The position numbers and the translations under genes are program-made. A DNA stretch of 64,000 nucleotides from Kitasatospora sp. GP82 (GTDB lineage: Bacteria > Actinomycetota > Actinomycetes > Streptomycetales > Streptomycetaceae): contig NZ_JARZAJ010000001.1 of the NCBI RefSeq assembly GCF_029892105.1, forward strand, positions 248,001 to 312,000, given 5' to 3'. Positions 35,848 to 44,770 of the stretch are shown piece by piece. The notes under the pieces are model-generated. The model saw nothing but the letters and a program-made list of their open reading frames with translations. It had not been told where the DNA came from and made no database searches. The first letter of the stretch is position 1. Every line of letters starts with the position of its first letter.

Positions 35848-38267
35848 TGGCAAGCCTCGCAGGACTCGGGGTTCTCCAGGGAGCAGGCGATGGCGGCGGC
35901 CTGCTCCTCAGCGGTCATGGTGGGCACAGGCACACTCACGGCGGTGGCGCGGGTCGCGGCCTGGGCGATCCGGGTGGCCGGGCGCGAACGCAGGTAGTAG
36001 GTGGTCTTCAGACCGACCTTCCAGGCGTAGGCGTACATCGAGCTGAGCTTGCCGATGGTGGGCGCCGCCATGAAGAGGTTCAGCGACTGGCTCTGGTCGA
36101 TGTACGGCATCCGCGCGGCGGCCAGGTCGATCAGCGCGCGCTGCGGCAGCTCCCAGGCGGTGCGGTAGAGCGAACGGACCTCGGCGGGCAGCCAGTTCAG
36201 GTCCTGGACCGAGCCGTTGGAGTCGCGCAGCGAGTCCCGGGTCTGCTGGTCCCAGACGCCCAGCTCCTTCAACTCCCGCACCAGGTACGGGTTGACCTGG
36301 AGGAACTCGCCGGAGAGGGTCTCACGCTTGAACAGGTTGGAGACCTGCGGCTCGATGCACTCGTACACACCGGCGATCGAGGCGATGGTCGCGGTGGGCG
36401 CGATGGCCAGCAGCAGCGAGTTGCGCAGGCCGGTACGGGCGATGGTGGCGCGCAGGGCGTCCCAGCGCTCGGTCCACTGCGGGGTGGTGGCGCTGTGCTT
36501 GTCTGTGAAGAAGTGGTCGATGTGCAGCTCGCCACGGGCGGCGCGGGTCTCCTCGTACGCCTCGTGGCGGCCGAACTGCTCGGCCAGTTCGCTGGAGCGC
36601 TCGTACGCGGTGAGCATGATGCGCTCGGAGATCAGCGTGGAGAGCTGCTTGGCCTCGGCGGAGTCGAAGTCGAGCCGGAGCTTGAAGAAGACGTCCTGGA
36701 GGCCCATCACACCCAGACCCACCGGGCGCCAGCGGGAGTTGGAGGCGCCGGCCTCGGGGGTCGGGTAGAAGTTGATGTCGATGACCCGGTCCAGGAAGGT
36801 CACGGCGGTGCGCACGGTGGCGTCCAGCCGCTCCCAGTCCATGGCGCCCAGCAGGTCGGCCGCGGTGGCACCGGCGGCGACGTGGGCGCCGAGGTTGACC
36901 GAGCCGAGGTTGCAGACGGCCGTCTCGGAGTCGTCGGTGACCTCCAGGATCTCGGTGCAGAGGTTGGAGGAGTGCACCGTGCGGCCGGGCAGCGCGGTCT
37001 GGTTGGCGGCGCGGTTGGAAGCGTCCTTGAAGGTCATCCAGCCGTTGCCGGTCTGCGCCAGGGTGCGCATCATCCGGGCGTACAGGGTCTGCGCCGGGAT
37101 GGTGCGGACGGCCTTGCCCTCGGCCTCGGCCTTGCGGTAGGCGGCGTCGAACTCGGCGCCCCACAGGTCCACCAGCTCGGGGACGTCGGCGGGGGAGAAC
37201 AGCGACCAGTCCTCGTTGGCGTTGACCCGGCGCATGAACTCGTCCGGGATCCAGTGCGCCAGGTTGAGGTTGTGGGTACGCCGCGCCTCCTCGCCGGTGT
37301 TGTCGCGAAGCTCCAGGAACTCCTCGATGTCGGCGTGCCAGGTCTCCAGGTAGACGCAGGCCGCGCCCTTGCGGCGGCCGCCCTGGTTGACGGCGGCGAC
37401 CGAGGAGTCCAGGGTGCGCAGGAACGGCACGATGCCGTTGGACTTGCCGTTGGTGCCCCGGATCAGCGAGCCGCGCGAGCGGATCCGCGAGTAGGACAGG
37501 CCGATGCCGCCCGCGTGCTTGGAGAGCCGGGCGATCTGGGCGTAGCGCGAGTAGATCGAGTCCAGGTTGTCCAGCGGCGAGTCCAGCAGGTAGCAGCTGG
37601 ACATCTGCGGGTGCTTGGTGCCGGAGTTGAAGAGCGTCGGCGAGGAGGTCAGGTACTCCAGGCGGCTCATCAGCCGGTAGAGCTCGGCGACCTCGGCGAC
37701 CGACTGCTCGCTGTCGCCGACCGCCAGGCCGGCCGCGACGCGGAGCAGGAAGTGCTGCGGGGTCTCGATGACCTTGCGGGTGATCGGGTGGCGCAGCAGG
37801 TAGCGGGACTGCACGGTGCGCAGGCCGAAGTACTCGAAGCGGTCGTCGCCCTGCTGGTCGATCAGGGCGTCGAAGGCGTCGGCGTGCTTGGCGACCAGGG
37901 CGGCGGTGACGTCGCCGATCAGGCCCTCGGCGTGGCCGACCGCGATCGAGGCGGAGAAGGAGATGGCGCCCTGGCCGATCGCCTCGTCGGCGATCTCCAT
38001 GGCGAGCAGGCGGGCGGCCAGCTTCGAGTACTGGGGGTCCTCGGCGATCATCGACGCGGCGGCCTCCACGGCCAGCCCGCGCAGCTCGGCGAAGTCCGAA
38101 CCGGCGTGGCGGCCGCGCAGCGCGGCGGCGGCGACGTGGCCGGGGTCCACCTGGGGGAGGTCCACGCTGCGGTCGGTGAGCAGCCGGAGCAGAGCCGCAC
38201 CGGGGTCGGTCTGGGGGGTGGCGGCGGAACCCTGAGAGGGCAGGGCAACTGAGGCAGCGATGGTCAA
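35844..38267 (-). CDS. nrdA: Class Ia ribonucleotide reductase large subunit NrdA
   Basis: Reduces NDPs to dNDPs. 807 residues. Active-site blocks include MSSCYLLDS (Cys), LGSVNLG, NLCTEI (Asn-Cys-Glu) and the C-terminal redox pair CEACQ. No classic ATP-cone is obvious at the N-terminus, where the sequence is disordered to about residue 20. The TTG start is chosen because AGGAGAG is 7 nt upstream and the product starts MTIA like other streptomycete NrdA. Preceded by a cobalamin riboswitch and NrdR-like boxes. Confidence 0.95.
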   Translation of the reverse strand: MTIAASVALPSQGSAATPQTDPGAALLRLLTDRSVDLPQVDPGHVAAAALRGRHAGSDFAELRGLAVEAAASMIAEDPQYSKLAARLLAMEIADEAIGQGAISFSASIAVGHAEGLIGDVTAALVAKHADAFDALIDQQGDDRFEYFGLRTVQSRYLLRHPITRKVIETPQHFLLRVAAGLAVGDSEQSVAEVAELYRLMSRLEYLTSSPTLFNSGTKHPQMSSCYLLDSPLDNLDSIYSRYAQIARLSKHAGGIGLSYSRIRSRGSLIRGTNGKSNGIVPFLRTLDSSVAAVNQGGRRKGAACVYLETWHADIEEFLELRDNTGEEARRTHNLNLAHWIPDEFMRRVNANEDWSLFSPADVPELVDLWGAEFDAAYRKAEAEGKAVRTIPAQTLYARMMRTLAQTGNGWMTFKDASNRAANQTALPGRTVHSSNLCTEILEVTDDSETAVCNLGSVNLGAHVAAGATAADLLGAMDWERLDATVRTAVTFLDRVIDINFYPTPEAGASNSRWRPVGLGVMGLQDVFFKLRLDFDSAEAKQLSTLISERIMLTAYERSSELAEQFGRHEAYEETRAARGELHIDHFFTDKHSATTPQWTERWDALRATIARTGLRNSLLLAIAPTATIASIAGVYECIEPQVSNLFKRETLSGEFLQVNPYLVRELKELGVWDQQTRDSLRDSNGSVQDLNWLPAEVRSLYRTAWELPQRALIDLAAARMPYIDQSQSLNLFMAAPTIGKLSSMYAYAWKVGLKTTYYLRSRPATRIAQAATRATAVSVPVPTMTAEEQAAAIACSLENPESCEACQ

Positions 38268-38399
38268 GGCGCTTCTCTCCTGGCGGCGGCGGGCGACGAG
38301 GGTGGTCCGGACCGCCATGTGCGCAGGGGAGTACGGCACGCCGTGACATCGGCGCGCTTGTCGACCCCCCCGGCCCACCCGCGAGGCCCGGACGTGGTG

Positions 38400-38537
38400 C
38401 GGTGCTGCATGGCATCTGCGGGGAAGCCGTGTGGCACACCGTCGGCAGGTCATCGGACTTGCGGGCACTGGAGGAGCCGCCCGCTCACCGCTGCGGGGCA
38501 GTCCCGGATTCGCACCGGGTTCCCCTGCTTCGACAGC
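38400..38537 (-). promoter_or_regulatory. Cobalamin riboswitch of nrdAB
   Basis: On the minus strand the conserved aptamer core GGAACCCGGTGCGAATCCGG-GACTGCCCCGCA (38492-38526) is followed by the B12-box-like AGTCCGATGACCTGCC (38444-38459). The S. coelicolor class Ia nrdABS operon is controlled by such a riboswitch: when B12 is ample the B12-dependent class II enzyme takes over. Outer limits are approximate; the expression platform is not resolved. Confidence 0.92.
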
Positions 38538-38544
38538 GAGAGCG

Positions 38545-38590
38545 AGCATACATGTTGTGGCGGTCTGTCGATGCGGCACCAGATGTAGTG
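38545..38590 (-). promoter_or_regulatory. NrdR-like box pair and nrdA -10
   Basis: Minus strand carries CACTACATCTGGTG (38577-38590) and CACAACATGTATGC (38546-38559), both resembling NrdR boxes, with starts 31 bp apart (three helical turns), the usual tandem arrangement. TATGCT (38545-38550) fits a -10 hexamer overlapping the second box, which would put the transcript start just before the riboswitch. NrdR binding is inferred. Confidence 0.6.
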
Positions 38591-38637
38591 GCGCGTGTTG
38601 CGCCCGAGCTACCCGCGTGGTTTCGCGGTGGGGGCCG

Positions 38638-39132
38638 TCAGAAGGTGATGGAGTACACCATGAGGTCGATTCCGGGGGCAGGTTCCCAGTCCCGTTCAGG
38701 GGTCCGGCGGAAGCCGACCCGCTCGTAGATGCGGTGGGCGGCCTCCATCGCCGGGCGGGTCGAGAAGGCCATTCCGGCCAGTCCGAGCTCGCGGCAGCGG
38801 GCCACTGTGGCGCGCACCAGAGCCTCGCCCGTGCCCCGCCCCCGGGCCGCCGAGCCGACCGCGAGCATCCGGATCTCGCCCTCGTGCGGTGCGGCGATGT
38901 CGGCCCACTCGGTGCCGCCGACGGCGAGGGTCACACAGCCGAGGACCGCCTGGCTGTGCGCGTCGACCGCGACGAGGAGTTCGGCCTCCTGGTTGCGGCG
39001 GGCGGCGTCGCGGAGGAGCTGGACATAGCCGCTGTCCGGGGGCGTGTGGCCATCGCCCACGAACGCCTCGACAGTGACTTCACCTGCGGCTTCGAGGTCC
39101 TCTTCGAGTGCGCGGCGGATGAGTATGTCCAT
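38638..39132 (-). CDS. GNAT-family N-acetyltransferase
   Basis: 164-residue GNAT protein. Acetyl-CoA-binding motif A is IRMLAVGSAARGRGTGEALV (R/Q-x-x-G-x-G/A type) and the end STRPAMEAAHRIYERVGFRR is motif B. Acceptor unknown. ATG start at 39132. Confidence 0.85.
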   Translation of the reverse strand: MDILIRRALEEDLEAAGEVTVEAFVGDGHTPPDSGYVQLLRDAARRNQEAELLVAVDAHSQAVLGCVTLAVGGTEWADIAAPHEGEIRMLAVGSAARGRGTGEALVRATVARCRELGLAGMAFSTRPAMEAAHRIYERVGFRRTPERDWEPAPGIDLMVYSITF

Positions 39133-39377
39133 CCGGACAGTGTGCCCGAAGGGCGGGCGGAGGCGGCGGGCAGGGTGCCGTACAGGCGGTCGGGAAGAAT
39201 CGGGGCCGCAGGGTGGTTGGGGCCGGGGTGATCATCAGGCCCGTCGCCGTGATCGGGCCTGCCGCGGCCGGGGCCGCCGGTGCTCGGCAGTTCACGGCCA
39301 ATCAGGAAACCGAGCAGGCCGAAGCCGCCGATGGAGCCGATCAGGCCGAGGGAGGTCGCAAGGGTCTCGGAGGTCAT
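38931..39377 (-). CDS. Possible small membrane protein overlapping the GNAT gene
   Basis: Weakly supported reading frame. Its first ~30 codons encode a hydrophobic Gly/Leu-rich helix (SLGLIGSIGGFGLLGFLIG) with normal G/C third positions and GGAG 3 nt before the ATG, followed by a Pro/Asp/His-rich tail. Its 3' ~200 bp run out of frame over the GNAT gene, so either the real gene is shorter, a frameshift ended it, or it is spurious. Function unknown. Confidence 0.35.
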   Translation of the reverse strand: MTSETLATSLGLIGSIGGFGLLGFLIGRELPSTGGPGRGRPDHGDGPDDHPGPNHPAAPILPDRLYGTLPAASARPSGTLSGWTYSSAAHSKRTSKPQVKSLSRRSWAMATRPRTAAMSSSSATPPAATRRPNSSSRSTRTARRSSAV

Positions 39378-39466
39378 GATCTCCACCCTCGTCCGAGCGG
39401 GCCGGCGTCACGAGTGGCAGGGAAGGCCGATTGCATCGAAATCCTGCCAACGGCATGCTGGGGGCC

Positions 39467-40444
39467 ATGCTGAAGAACGTCGCCGCGGTGGTGCTGGAGC
39501 CGGTCCATCCGTTCGAACTCGGCGTGGCCAGCGAGATCTTCGGCCTCGACCGGGCCGAGGACGGCCTGCCGGTGTACGACTTCGCCCTCGCGGCCGACCG
39601 TCCCGGACGGCTGGCCACCCACGCCGGCTTCGACCTGGACGTCCCGTACGGTCCCGAACGGCTGGCCGAGGCGGACCTGGTGGTGGTCACCGCGGTCGGA
39701 CGGCGCAGCGAGTACCCGTCCGAGCTGGTGGAGGTCCTGCGCGCCGCCGTCGCGCGCGGGGCGCGTGCACTGTCGATCTGCAGCGGCAGCTTTCTGCTCG
39801 GTGCGGCCGGACTGCTGGACGGCCGCCGCTCAACCACGCACTGGAAGCACACCGAGGAGCTGGCCCGGCGCTTCCCGCTCACCACCGTCGAACCCGATGT
39901 GCTCTACGTGGACGAGGACCCGGTGATCACCTCCGCCGGGACGGCCGCCGGGATCGACGCATGTCTGCACCTGGTCCGCAAGATGCAGGGCGCGGAGGTG
40001 GCGAGGGCGATCGCCCGGCGGATGGTGGTCGCCCCGCACCGGGAGGGTGGCCAGGCGCAGTTCGTCGACCGGCCGATGCCGGTGTGCGACGCGGACTCGC
40101 TCGGGGGCCTGCTCGACTGGCTGCGGCGCCACCTCGACCGGGAGCTGACGGTCGATCAACTGGCGGCCCGCGCCCATATGTCACCCCGCACCTTCGCCCG
40201 CCGCTTCCAGCAGGAGACCGGTACCACCCCGCACCGCTGGCTCACCAACCAGCGCCTGCTGCTGGCCCAGCGCCTGCTGGAGGGCACCAACGAGCCGGTG
40301 GACGCGGTCGCCGCCCGCTGCGGCTTCGGTAACGCGGCCACCCTCCGGCACCACTTCGGCCGCTGGCTGGGCACCACGCCGCAGGCGTACCGGCGGGCCT
40401 TCGCGGGCAGTTGGCCGAGCTCCGAGCCGACGGCCCGGGTCTGA
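39467..40444 (+). CDS. GlxA-type AraC-family transcription regulator
   Basis: 325-residue AraC-family regulator with a DJ-1/PfpI-like N-terminal domain (residues ~5-180; SICSGSFLLGAAGLLDGRR nucleophile-elbow region with Cys) and a two-helix-turn-helix C-terminal AraC domain (MSPRTFARRFQQETGTTP; RCGFGNAATLRHHFGRWLGTTP). GlxA-type regulators sense unknown small molecules. ATG 39467 matches the MLKNVAAV start of relatives; 39455 is an alternative. Stands alone, convergent with the phosphatase gene. Streptomyces nrdS is also AraC-like, but it normally follows nrdB; orthology here is not shown. Confidence 0.85.
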   Translation: MLKNVAAVVLEPVHPFELGVASEIFGLDRAEDGLPVYDFALAADRPGRLATHAGFDLDVPYGPERLAEADLVVVTAVGRRSEYPSELVEVLRAAVARGARALSICSGSFLLGAAGLLDGRRSTTHWKHTEELARRFPLTTVEPDVLYVDEDPVITSAGTAAGIDACLHLVRKMQGAEVARAIARRMVVAPHREGGQAQFVDRPMPVCDADSLGGLLDWLRRHLDRELTVDQLAARAHMSPRTFARRFQQETGTTPHRWLTNQRLLLAQRLLEGTNEPVDAVAARCGFGNAATLRHHFGRWLGTTPQAYRRAFAGSWPSSEPTARV

Positions 40445-40486
40445 TCGGTGTACCACCAGGGGCGCGAGGCCGTGGTGGTGCACCGG

Positions 40487-41230
40487 TCAGGCCAGGTGGG
40501 AGACCGAGTTCCAGTGTTCTGCGTGGAGTCGGCCGGAGTGGGAGCGCCAGAGGCTGGTCGAGCAGTTGCGTACCGCCTGGAGTTCCAGCAACTGGGGCTC
40601 GGTGAGCCGGTCCAGCACATAGCGGAGCATCAGCACCGTGCAGTCGTGGGCCACCACCAGTACCGGCCGGCCCGCCTCCTCCTCGCAGAGGTCGCGCAGC
40701 AGGCCGCGCATCCGCAGTGCGACGTCCAGGGGCGATTCGCCACCGGGCGGCCGGTAGTACAACTCGCCCATCTTGCGCCGCCGGGCGGCCTCGGCGGGGT
40801 GCTCCTTCTCGATCGCGGCCGCGGTCAGCATCTCCAGGACACCGAGCTCTCTGTCCCGCAGCCGTTCGTCGTACCGGACGGGGAGTCCGACCGGTACCGT
40901 GCCGATGCCGGCGGCCTGGGCGAGCGCGATCCTGGCGGTCTCGGCGGTGCGGACGTACGGGGAGCACCAGACGGCCCGGGGGCGGTCGGCCGCGGGCAGC
41001 CCGGCCCACCACCGGCCGAGGTCGTGGGCCTGGCTGCGGCCGTGCGGGGAGAGCGGTATGTCGGCGTCCCGGCTGGTGATGGGGACGGTCAGTGCCCCGG
41101 TCTCGGCGGCGAGCTGGAACTCGACGTTGGCGATGCTCTCGCCGTGCCGGGTGGCGATCAGGACGGAGGGCAGTGGCCGCCCGGGCGCTGCGAGGCGGTG
41201 TCCGTTCAGGATGCTGGTGAGCTCTGCCAT
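40487..41230 (-). CDS. Histidine phosphatase (phosphoglycerate-mutase-like) family protein
   Basis: 247-residue branch-1 histidine phosphatase. The RHG motif TRHGESIAN carries the catalytic His near residue 29, with Arg residues in CSPYVRTAETA and the second His in VVAHDCTV. The substrate is unknown. GGGGAG precedes the ATG. Monocistronic, convergent with the AraC gene. Confidence 0.85.
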   Translation of the reverse strand: MAELTSILNGHRLAAPGRPLPSVLIATRHGESIANVEFQLAAETGALTVPITSRDADIPLSPHGRSQAHDLGRWWAGLPAADRPRAVWCSPYVRTAETARIALAQAAGIGTVPVGLPVRYDERLRDRELGVLEMLTAAAIEKEHPAEAARRRKMGELYYRPPGGESPLDVALRMRGLLRDLCEEEAGRPVLVVAHDCTVLMLRYVLDRLTEPQLLELQAVRNCSTSLWRSHSGRLHAEHWNSVSHLA

Positions 41231-41407
41231 GGCTGGTTCTCCCCGTTGGTGTCCGTGACTCGGGCGGGCCGCGCAGACCAAGCGCACTCCCATGGTCGCG
41301 CCCCCGGGTGATTGCGCCGCCTGTGATCGCGCCGCCACCCCAGTGTTGACCGAGGTGACGGCGCGATCACAGGGCGCACGAGTCGGCGACGAATGCGCCC
41401 GCGGGGG

Positions 41408-43039
41408 TCAGTGCGCCGCCATGGGCTCCGGAGCGTCCTCCAGGGCCTTGTCCCCGGCCTCGGCGCTGTAGTCCGCCCGGCTGGTCTCGTCGACGCCGTC
41501 GGGGGCCTTGACGGCCCGCAGGACGAGGGTCAGCACCACGGACACCAGCAGGTTGAGCACAAAGGCGGTGAGGCCGATGTACCCGATCTCGCCGATGCCC
41601 GGGATCGCCGCCGAGCTGCCGCCGAAGTGCTTGGTGGCGGGGGAGGCGACCTGGTACGCCTCCCAGGTGCCGTACACCATGCCGACCGCCCAGCCGGCCA
41701 GCAGTGCCCAGCGGTGGAACCAGCGGGTGAAGAGCCCGCCGACGATGGAGACGAAGGTCTGCAGGATCCACAGGCCGCCGAGCAGCTGCAGGTTGATCGC
41801 GAACTGCTTGTCCATCAGCAGGACGAAGGCCAGCGCGCCGACCTTCACCAGCAGTGAGGCGAATTTGGCGACCTGGGTCTCCTGCGCGGCCGTCGCGTCC
41901 GGCTTCAGGAACTCCTTGTAGACGTTGCGGGTGAACAGGTTGGCCGCCGCGATCGACATGATCGCCGCCGGGACGAGCGCGCCGATGCCGATCGCCGCGA
42001 AGGCGACACCGGTGAACCAGTCAGGGAACATGTCGGCGAACAGCTGCGGCACCGCGAGCTGTGCGTTGTAGCCCTTGACGCCCTTGCCGACGCCCGCCGC
42101 GATCGCCATGAAGCCGAGCAGCGCCAGCAGCCCCAGCATCAGCGAGTACGCGGGCATGATCGCCATGTTGCGGCGCACCGTGTTGCGGGACTTGGAGGCC
42201 AGCACCCCCGTCACCGAGTGCGGGTACATGAACAGCGCCATCGCCGAGCCGAGCGCCAGCGTGGCAAACGTCCACTGGGCGTTCTCGCCCGTCACCAGCG
42301 AGCCGGCCGGTTTGCCGGTGGCCGGGTTGACGGTGGAGAACTTGTGCGCCGCCGAGTCGAAGATGTGCCCGTAGCCGCCCAGCCGCATCGGGATGTAGAT
42401 CACCGCGACGATGATCACGATGTAGACCAGGGTGTCCTTGACGAACGCGATCAGCGCCGGGGCCCGCAGGCCCGAGGAGTAGGTGTAGGCGGCGAGCACC
42501 GCGAAGGCCACGAAGAGCGGCAGGTCCTTGACGAACCAGTTGCTGTCGGCGCCACCGCCCACACCCAGCACGTCCAGCACCGCCTGGATGCCGACCAGTT
42601 GGAGCGCGATGTACGGCATGGTGGCCAGGATCCCGGTCAGCGCCACCGCCAGCGACAGCCCCTTGGAGCCGTACCGGCCGCGCACGAAGTCCGCCGGGGT
42701 CACATAGCCGTGCACCCGGGAGACCGACCAGAGCCGGGGCAGGAAGAGGAAGACCAGCGGGTACGCGATGATCGTGTACGGCACCGCGAAGAAGCCCGCC
42801 GCGCCCACGCCGTAGATCAGCGCGGGGACGGCGACGAAGGTGTACGCGGTGTACAGGTCGCCGCCGAGCAGGAACCAGGTCACCCAGGTGCCGAAGCTGC
42901 GGCCGCCCAGGCCCCACTCGTCCAGGTGCTGGGCGTTGTCCGCCCGGCGCCAGCGCGAGGCCAGGAAGCCCATCACGGTGACCAGGACGAAGAACAGAAT
43001 GAAGATCGTCAGAGCGGGGACGTTCACACCGTGGCTCAT
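41408..43039 (-). CDS. mctP: Monocarboxylate uptake permease MctP-like SSS transporter
   Basis: 543-residue sodium:solute symporter-like permease with about thirteen transmembrane helices (first helix at residues 7-27; DLYTAYTFVAVPALIYG region early). Its homology is to Rhizobium/Streptomyces MctP, carrying acetate, pyruvate, lactate and related monocarboxylates. The C-terminus is a charged cytoplasmic tail. Start overlaps the upstream DUF3311 gene by ATGA; that small protein is its usual partner. Energy coupling (Na+ or H+) cannot be told from sequence. Confidence 0.85.
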   Translation of the reverse strand: MSHGVNVPALTIFILFFVLVTVMGFLASRWRRADNAQHLDEWGLGGRSFGTWVTWFLLGGDLYTAYTFVAVPALIYGVGAAGFFAVPYTIIAYPLVFLFLPRLWSVSRVHGYVTPADFVRGRYGSKGLSLAVALTGILATMPYIALQLVGIQAVLDVLGVGGGADSNWFVKDLPLFVAFAVLAAYTYSSGLRAPALIAFVKDTLVYIVIIVAVIYIPMRLGGYGHIFDSAAHKFSTVNPATGKPAGSLVTGENAQWTFATLALGSAMALFMYPHSVTGVLASKSRNTVRRNMAIMPAYSLMLGLLALLGFMAIAAGVGKGVKGYNAQLAVPQLFADMFPDWFTGVAFAAIGIGALVPAAIMSIAAANLFTRNVYKEFLKPDATAAQETQVAKFASLLVKVGALAFVLLMDKQFAINLQLLGGLWILQTFVSIVGGLFTRWFHRWALLAGWAVGMVYGTWEAYQVASPATKHFGGSSAAIPGIGEIGYIGLTAFVLNLLVSVVLTLVLRAVKAPDGVDETSRADYSAEAGDKALEDAPEPMAAH

Positions 43040-43329
43040 GCCTGCCCACCGTCCTGCACGGCCGCCCTGCGGGCCTTCTCGTCGCGCTGGAGCAGCAGGT
43101 AGGCCGCGACCGTGAAGACGGCCGAGACGGGCACCCAGAGCAGCTGGTACCAGTAGAAGAACGGCATCCCGCCGGCCTCGGGGGCCACCTTGGCGTACGA
43201 GGAGACCCAGAGCATCGCGACGATCGGGACGAGCAGGGAGATCCCGGCCAGCACCCGCTCGGGGGTGACGACCGGGACGGTACCCGGGGATGCGCCGGTA
43301 TCGGGCTTGGAGGCTTCGGACGACGACAT
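43036..43329 (-). CDS. DUF3311 small membrane protein, MctP partner
   Basis: 97-residue protein with two transmembrane helices (residues ~28-46 and ~58-80) and a charged end. DUF3311 proteins occur directly upstream of SSS/MctP permeases, overlapping by 4 nt as here, and probably act as an accessory subunit. First gene of the operon. Confidence 0.85.
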   Translation of the reverse strand: MSSSEASKPDTGASPGTVPVVTPERVLAGISLLVPIVAMLWVSSYAKVAPEAGGMPFFYWYQLLWVPVSAVFTVAAYLLLQRDEKARRAAVQDGGQA

Positions 43330-43646
43330 GTGTGCTCCGGCTGATGAGGGCTCACCTCGTCGGCGCCGCAGCGCACGGGGGACGTGCGCCCGCCGAGCAG
43401 CACCTGCGGTGATCGGCAGTCAGTACGGCAGCGAAATCTAGGCCCTGGAGTGACCTGTGTCACTACCCCGGACCGAAGATCCCGGATATCGGACGCACAA
43501 CCGGATACCTCGTCAAGTCGAGCCACGGGAAGCTGTGCGCCGGCTGTGCACCGCCTCGCTGGGGAACCGTGCGCCAGCCATGCAGTGCCTCGGGGCCCCG
43601 CGCCCCTGGGTGGCCCGGGCGGACCGGGTGCCCCACGCCCCCGGTG
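43330..43646. repeat. Promoter spacer with dispersed repeat
   Basis: 317 bp between dasR's stop and the DUF3311 gene. The half next to 43330 is the promoter region of the permease operon. From about 43535 to 43640 it contains short GC-rich elements: CCGTGCGCCAGCCATGCAGT (43567-43586), complementary to the repeat at 32681, and GGGGCCCCGCGCCCCTGGGT, the dispersed intergenic element. No gene seen. Confidence 0.4.
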
Positions 43647-44438
43647 CTATGCCGGGCGCTTGAGGCGGGTGATGAACTTGTAGCGGTCGCCGCGGTAGAT
43701 GGAGCGGACCCACTCGACCGGGGCACCGTCGGCGTCGAAGGAGTGACGGGAGAGCTGGAGCATCGGCAGGCCCAGGTCGGAGCCGAGCAGTCCGGCCTCG
43801 CGCGGGTTGGCCAGGGTGGTCTCGATGGTCTCCTCGGCCTCGGCCACCGTGACCCCGTACACCTCGCGCAGCGCCGTGTAGAGAGAGGTGTGCTTGGCCA
43901 GGTTGCGCCGCAGGGCGGGGAACCGCTTGGCGGACAGGTGGGCCACCTCGATCGCCATCGGGTCGCCGTTGGCCAGGCGCAGGCGTTCGATCCGCAGCAC
44001 CCGGCTGCCGGGCTTGATGTCCAGCAGTGGGGCGAGGTGCTCGTCCGCGCCGATGTAGCCGATCTCGATCAGCCGGGAGGTCGGCTCCAGGCCCTGGGCC
44101 CGCATGTCCTCGGTGTAGGAGGTGAGTTGGAGCGCCTGGGCGACCTTGGGCTTGGCGACGAAGGTGCCCTTGCCCTGGATGCGCTCCAGGCGGCCCTCGA
44201 CCACCAGCTCCTGGAGGGCCTGGCGCACGGTGGTGCGGGAGGTGTCGAACTGTGCCGCGAGCGCCCGCTCCGGCGGGACCGGGGTGCCGGCCGGCTGGGT
44301 CTCGGTGAGCTGGAGCAGGTGGCGCTTCAGGCCGTAGTACTTGGGGACGCGGGCGGTCGGGTCGGCCGCTACCTGCGTCGGCAGGCTCTTCGCCTGGGGG
44401 TTGTTCACCTGGGCAGTGCTGCCCCCGTCGCTGGTCAT
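43647..44438 (-). CDS. dasR: GntR/HutC-family regulator DasR
   Basis: 263-residue global regulator of GlcNAc and chitin use, development and antibiotic production. The N-terminal winged helix reads [24 protein letters not shown] and the C-terminal UTRA domain binds glucosamine-6-phosphate (GlcNAc-6-P also). Identity follows from near-complete family motifs and the divergent dasABC operon. Dre sites lie in the shared intergenic region. ATG start at 44438. Confidence 0.93.
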   Translation of the reverse strand: MTSDGGSTAQVNNPQAKSLPTQVAADPTARVPKYYGLKRHLLQLTETQPAGTPVPPERALAAQFDTSRTTVRQALQELVVEGRLERIQGKGTFVAKPKVAQALQLTSYTEDMRAQGLEPTSRLIEIGYIGADEHLAPLLDIKPGSRVLRIERLRLANGDPMAIEVAHLSAKRFPALRRNLAKHTSLYTALREVYGVTVAEAEETIETTLANPREAGLLGSDLGLPMLQLSRHSFDADGAPVEWVRSIYRGDRYKFITRLKRPA

Positions 44439-44610
44439 CGGCCGTCTCTCCTGCTACTCGCGGGGTCGTCCCTGACCCTGCCGCCTCGTTAACGGCACAC
44501 ATCGTTGCACGTATGTCCTGTCAACGGGGACCTCATCACACGATGAACGATGGGCGGTGTCGGCTTGATAACGGGTGGTCCGGATTGCTCCGGCTACCGT
44601 TGACACGCCC

Positions 44611-44626
44611 ATTGGTCTAGGCCAAG
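44611..44626. promoter_or_regulatory. DasR-binding site (dre) 1 in the dasR-dasA intergenic region
   Basis: ATTGGTCTAGGCCAAG, close to the dre consensus ACTGGTCTAGACCAGT (12 of 16 identical), 145-160 bp before dasA. Confidence 0.75.
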
Positions 44627-44635
44627 CTCCAGGCA

Positions 44636-44651
44636 TCTGGTCTACACCACT
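44636..44651. promoter_or_regulatory. DasR-binding site (dre) 2 in the dasR-dasA intergenic region
   Basis: TCTGGTCTACACCACT, 13 of 16 match to the dre consensus, 25 bp from site 1 (centre to centre). Two half-turn-spaced sites suit cooperative repression of dasA. Confidence 0.75.
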
Positions 44652-44770
44652 GCAGACCACCCATGAATTCCAAACCCCGTCCCATGGGTTTGCGACACCA
44701 GTTCCTGCCGATATATGCCGGTCTGTCGCTGCCACCGTGGGGGCACCCGGGCATCCCTCAGGAGGATGGC

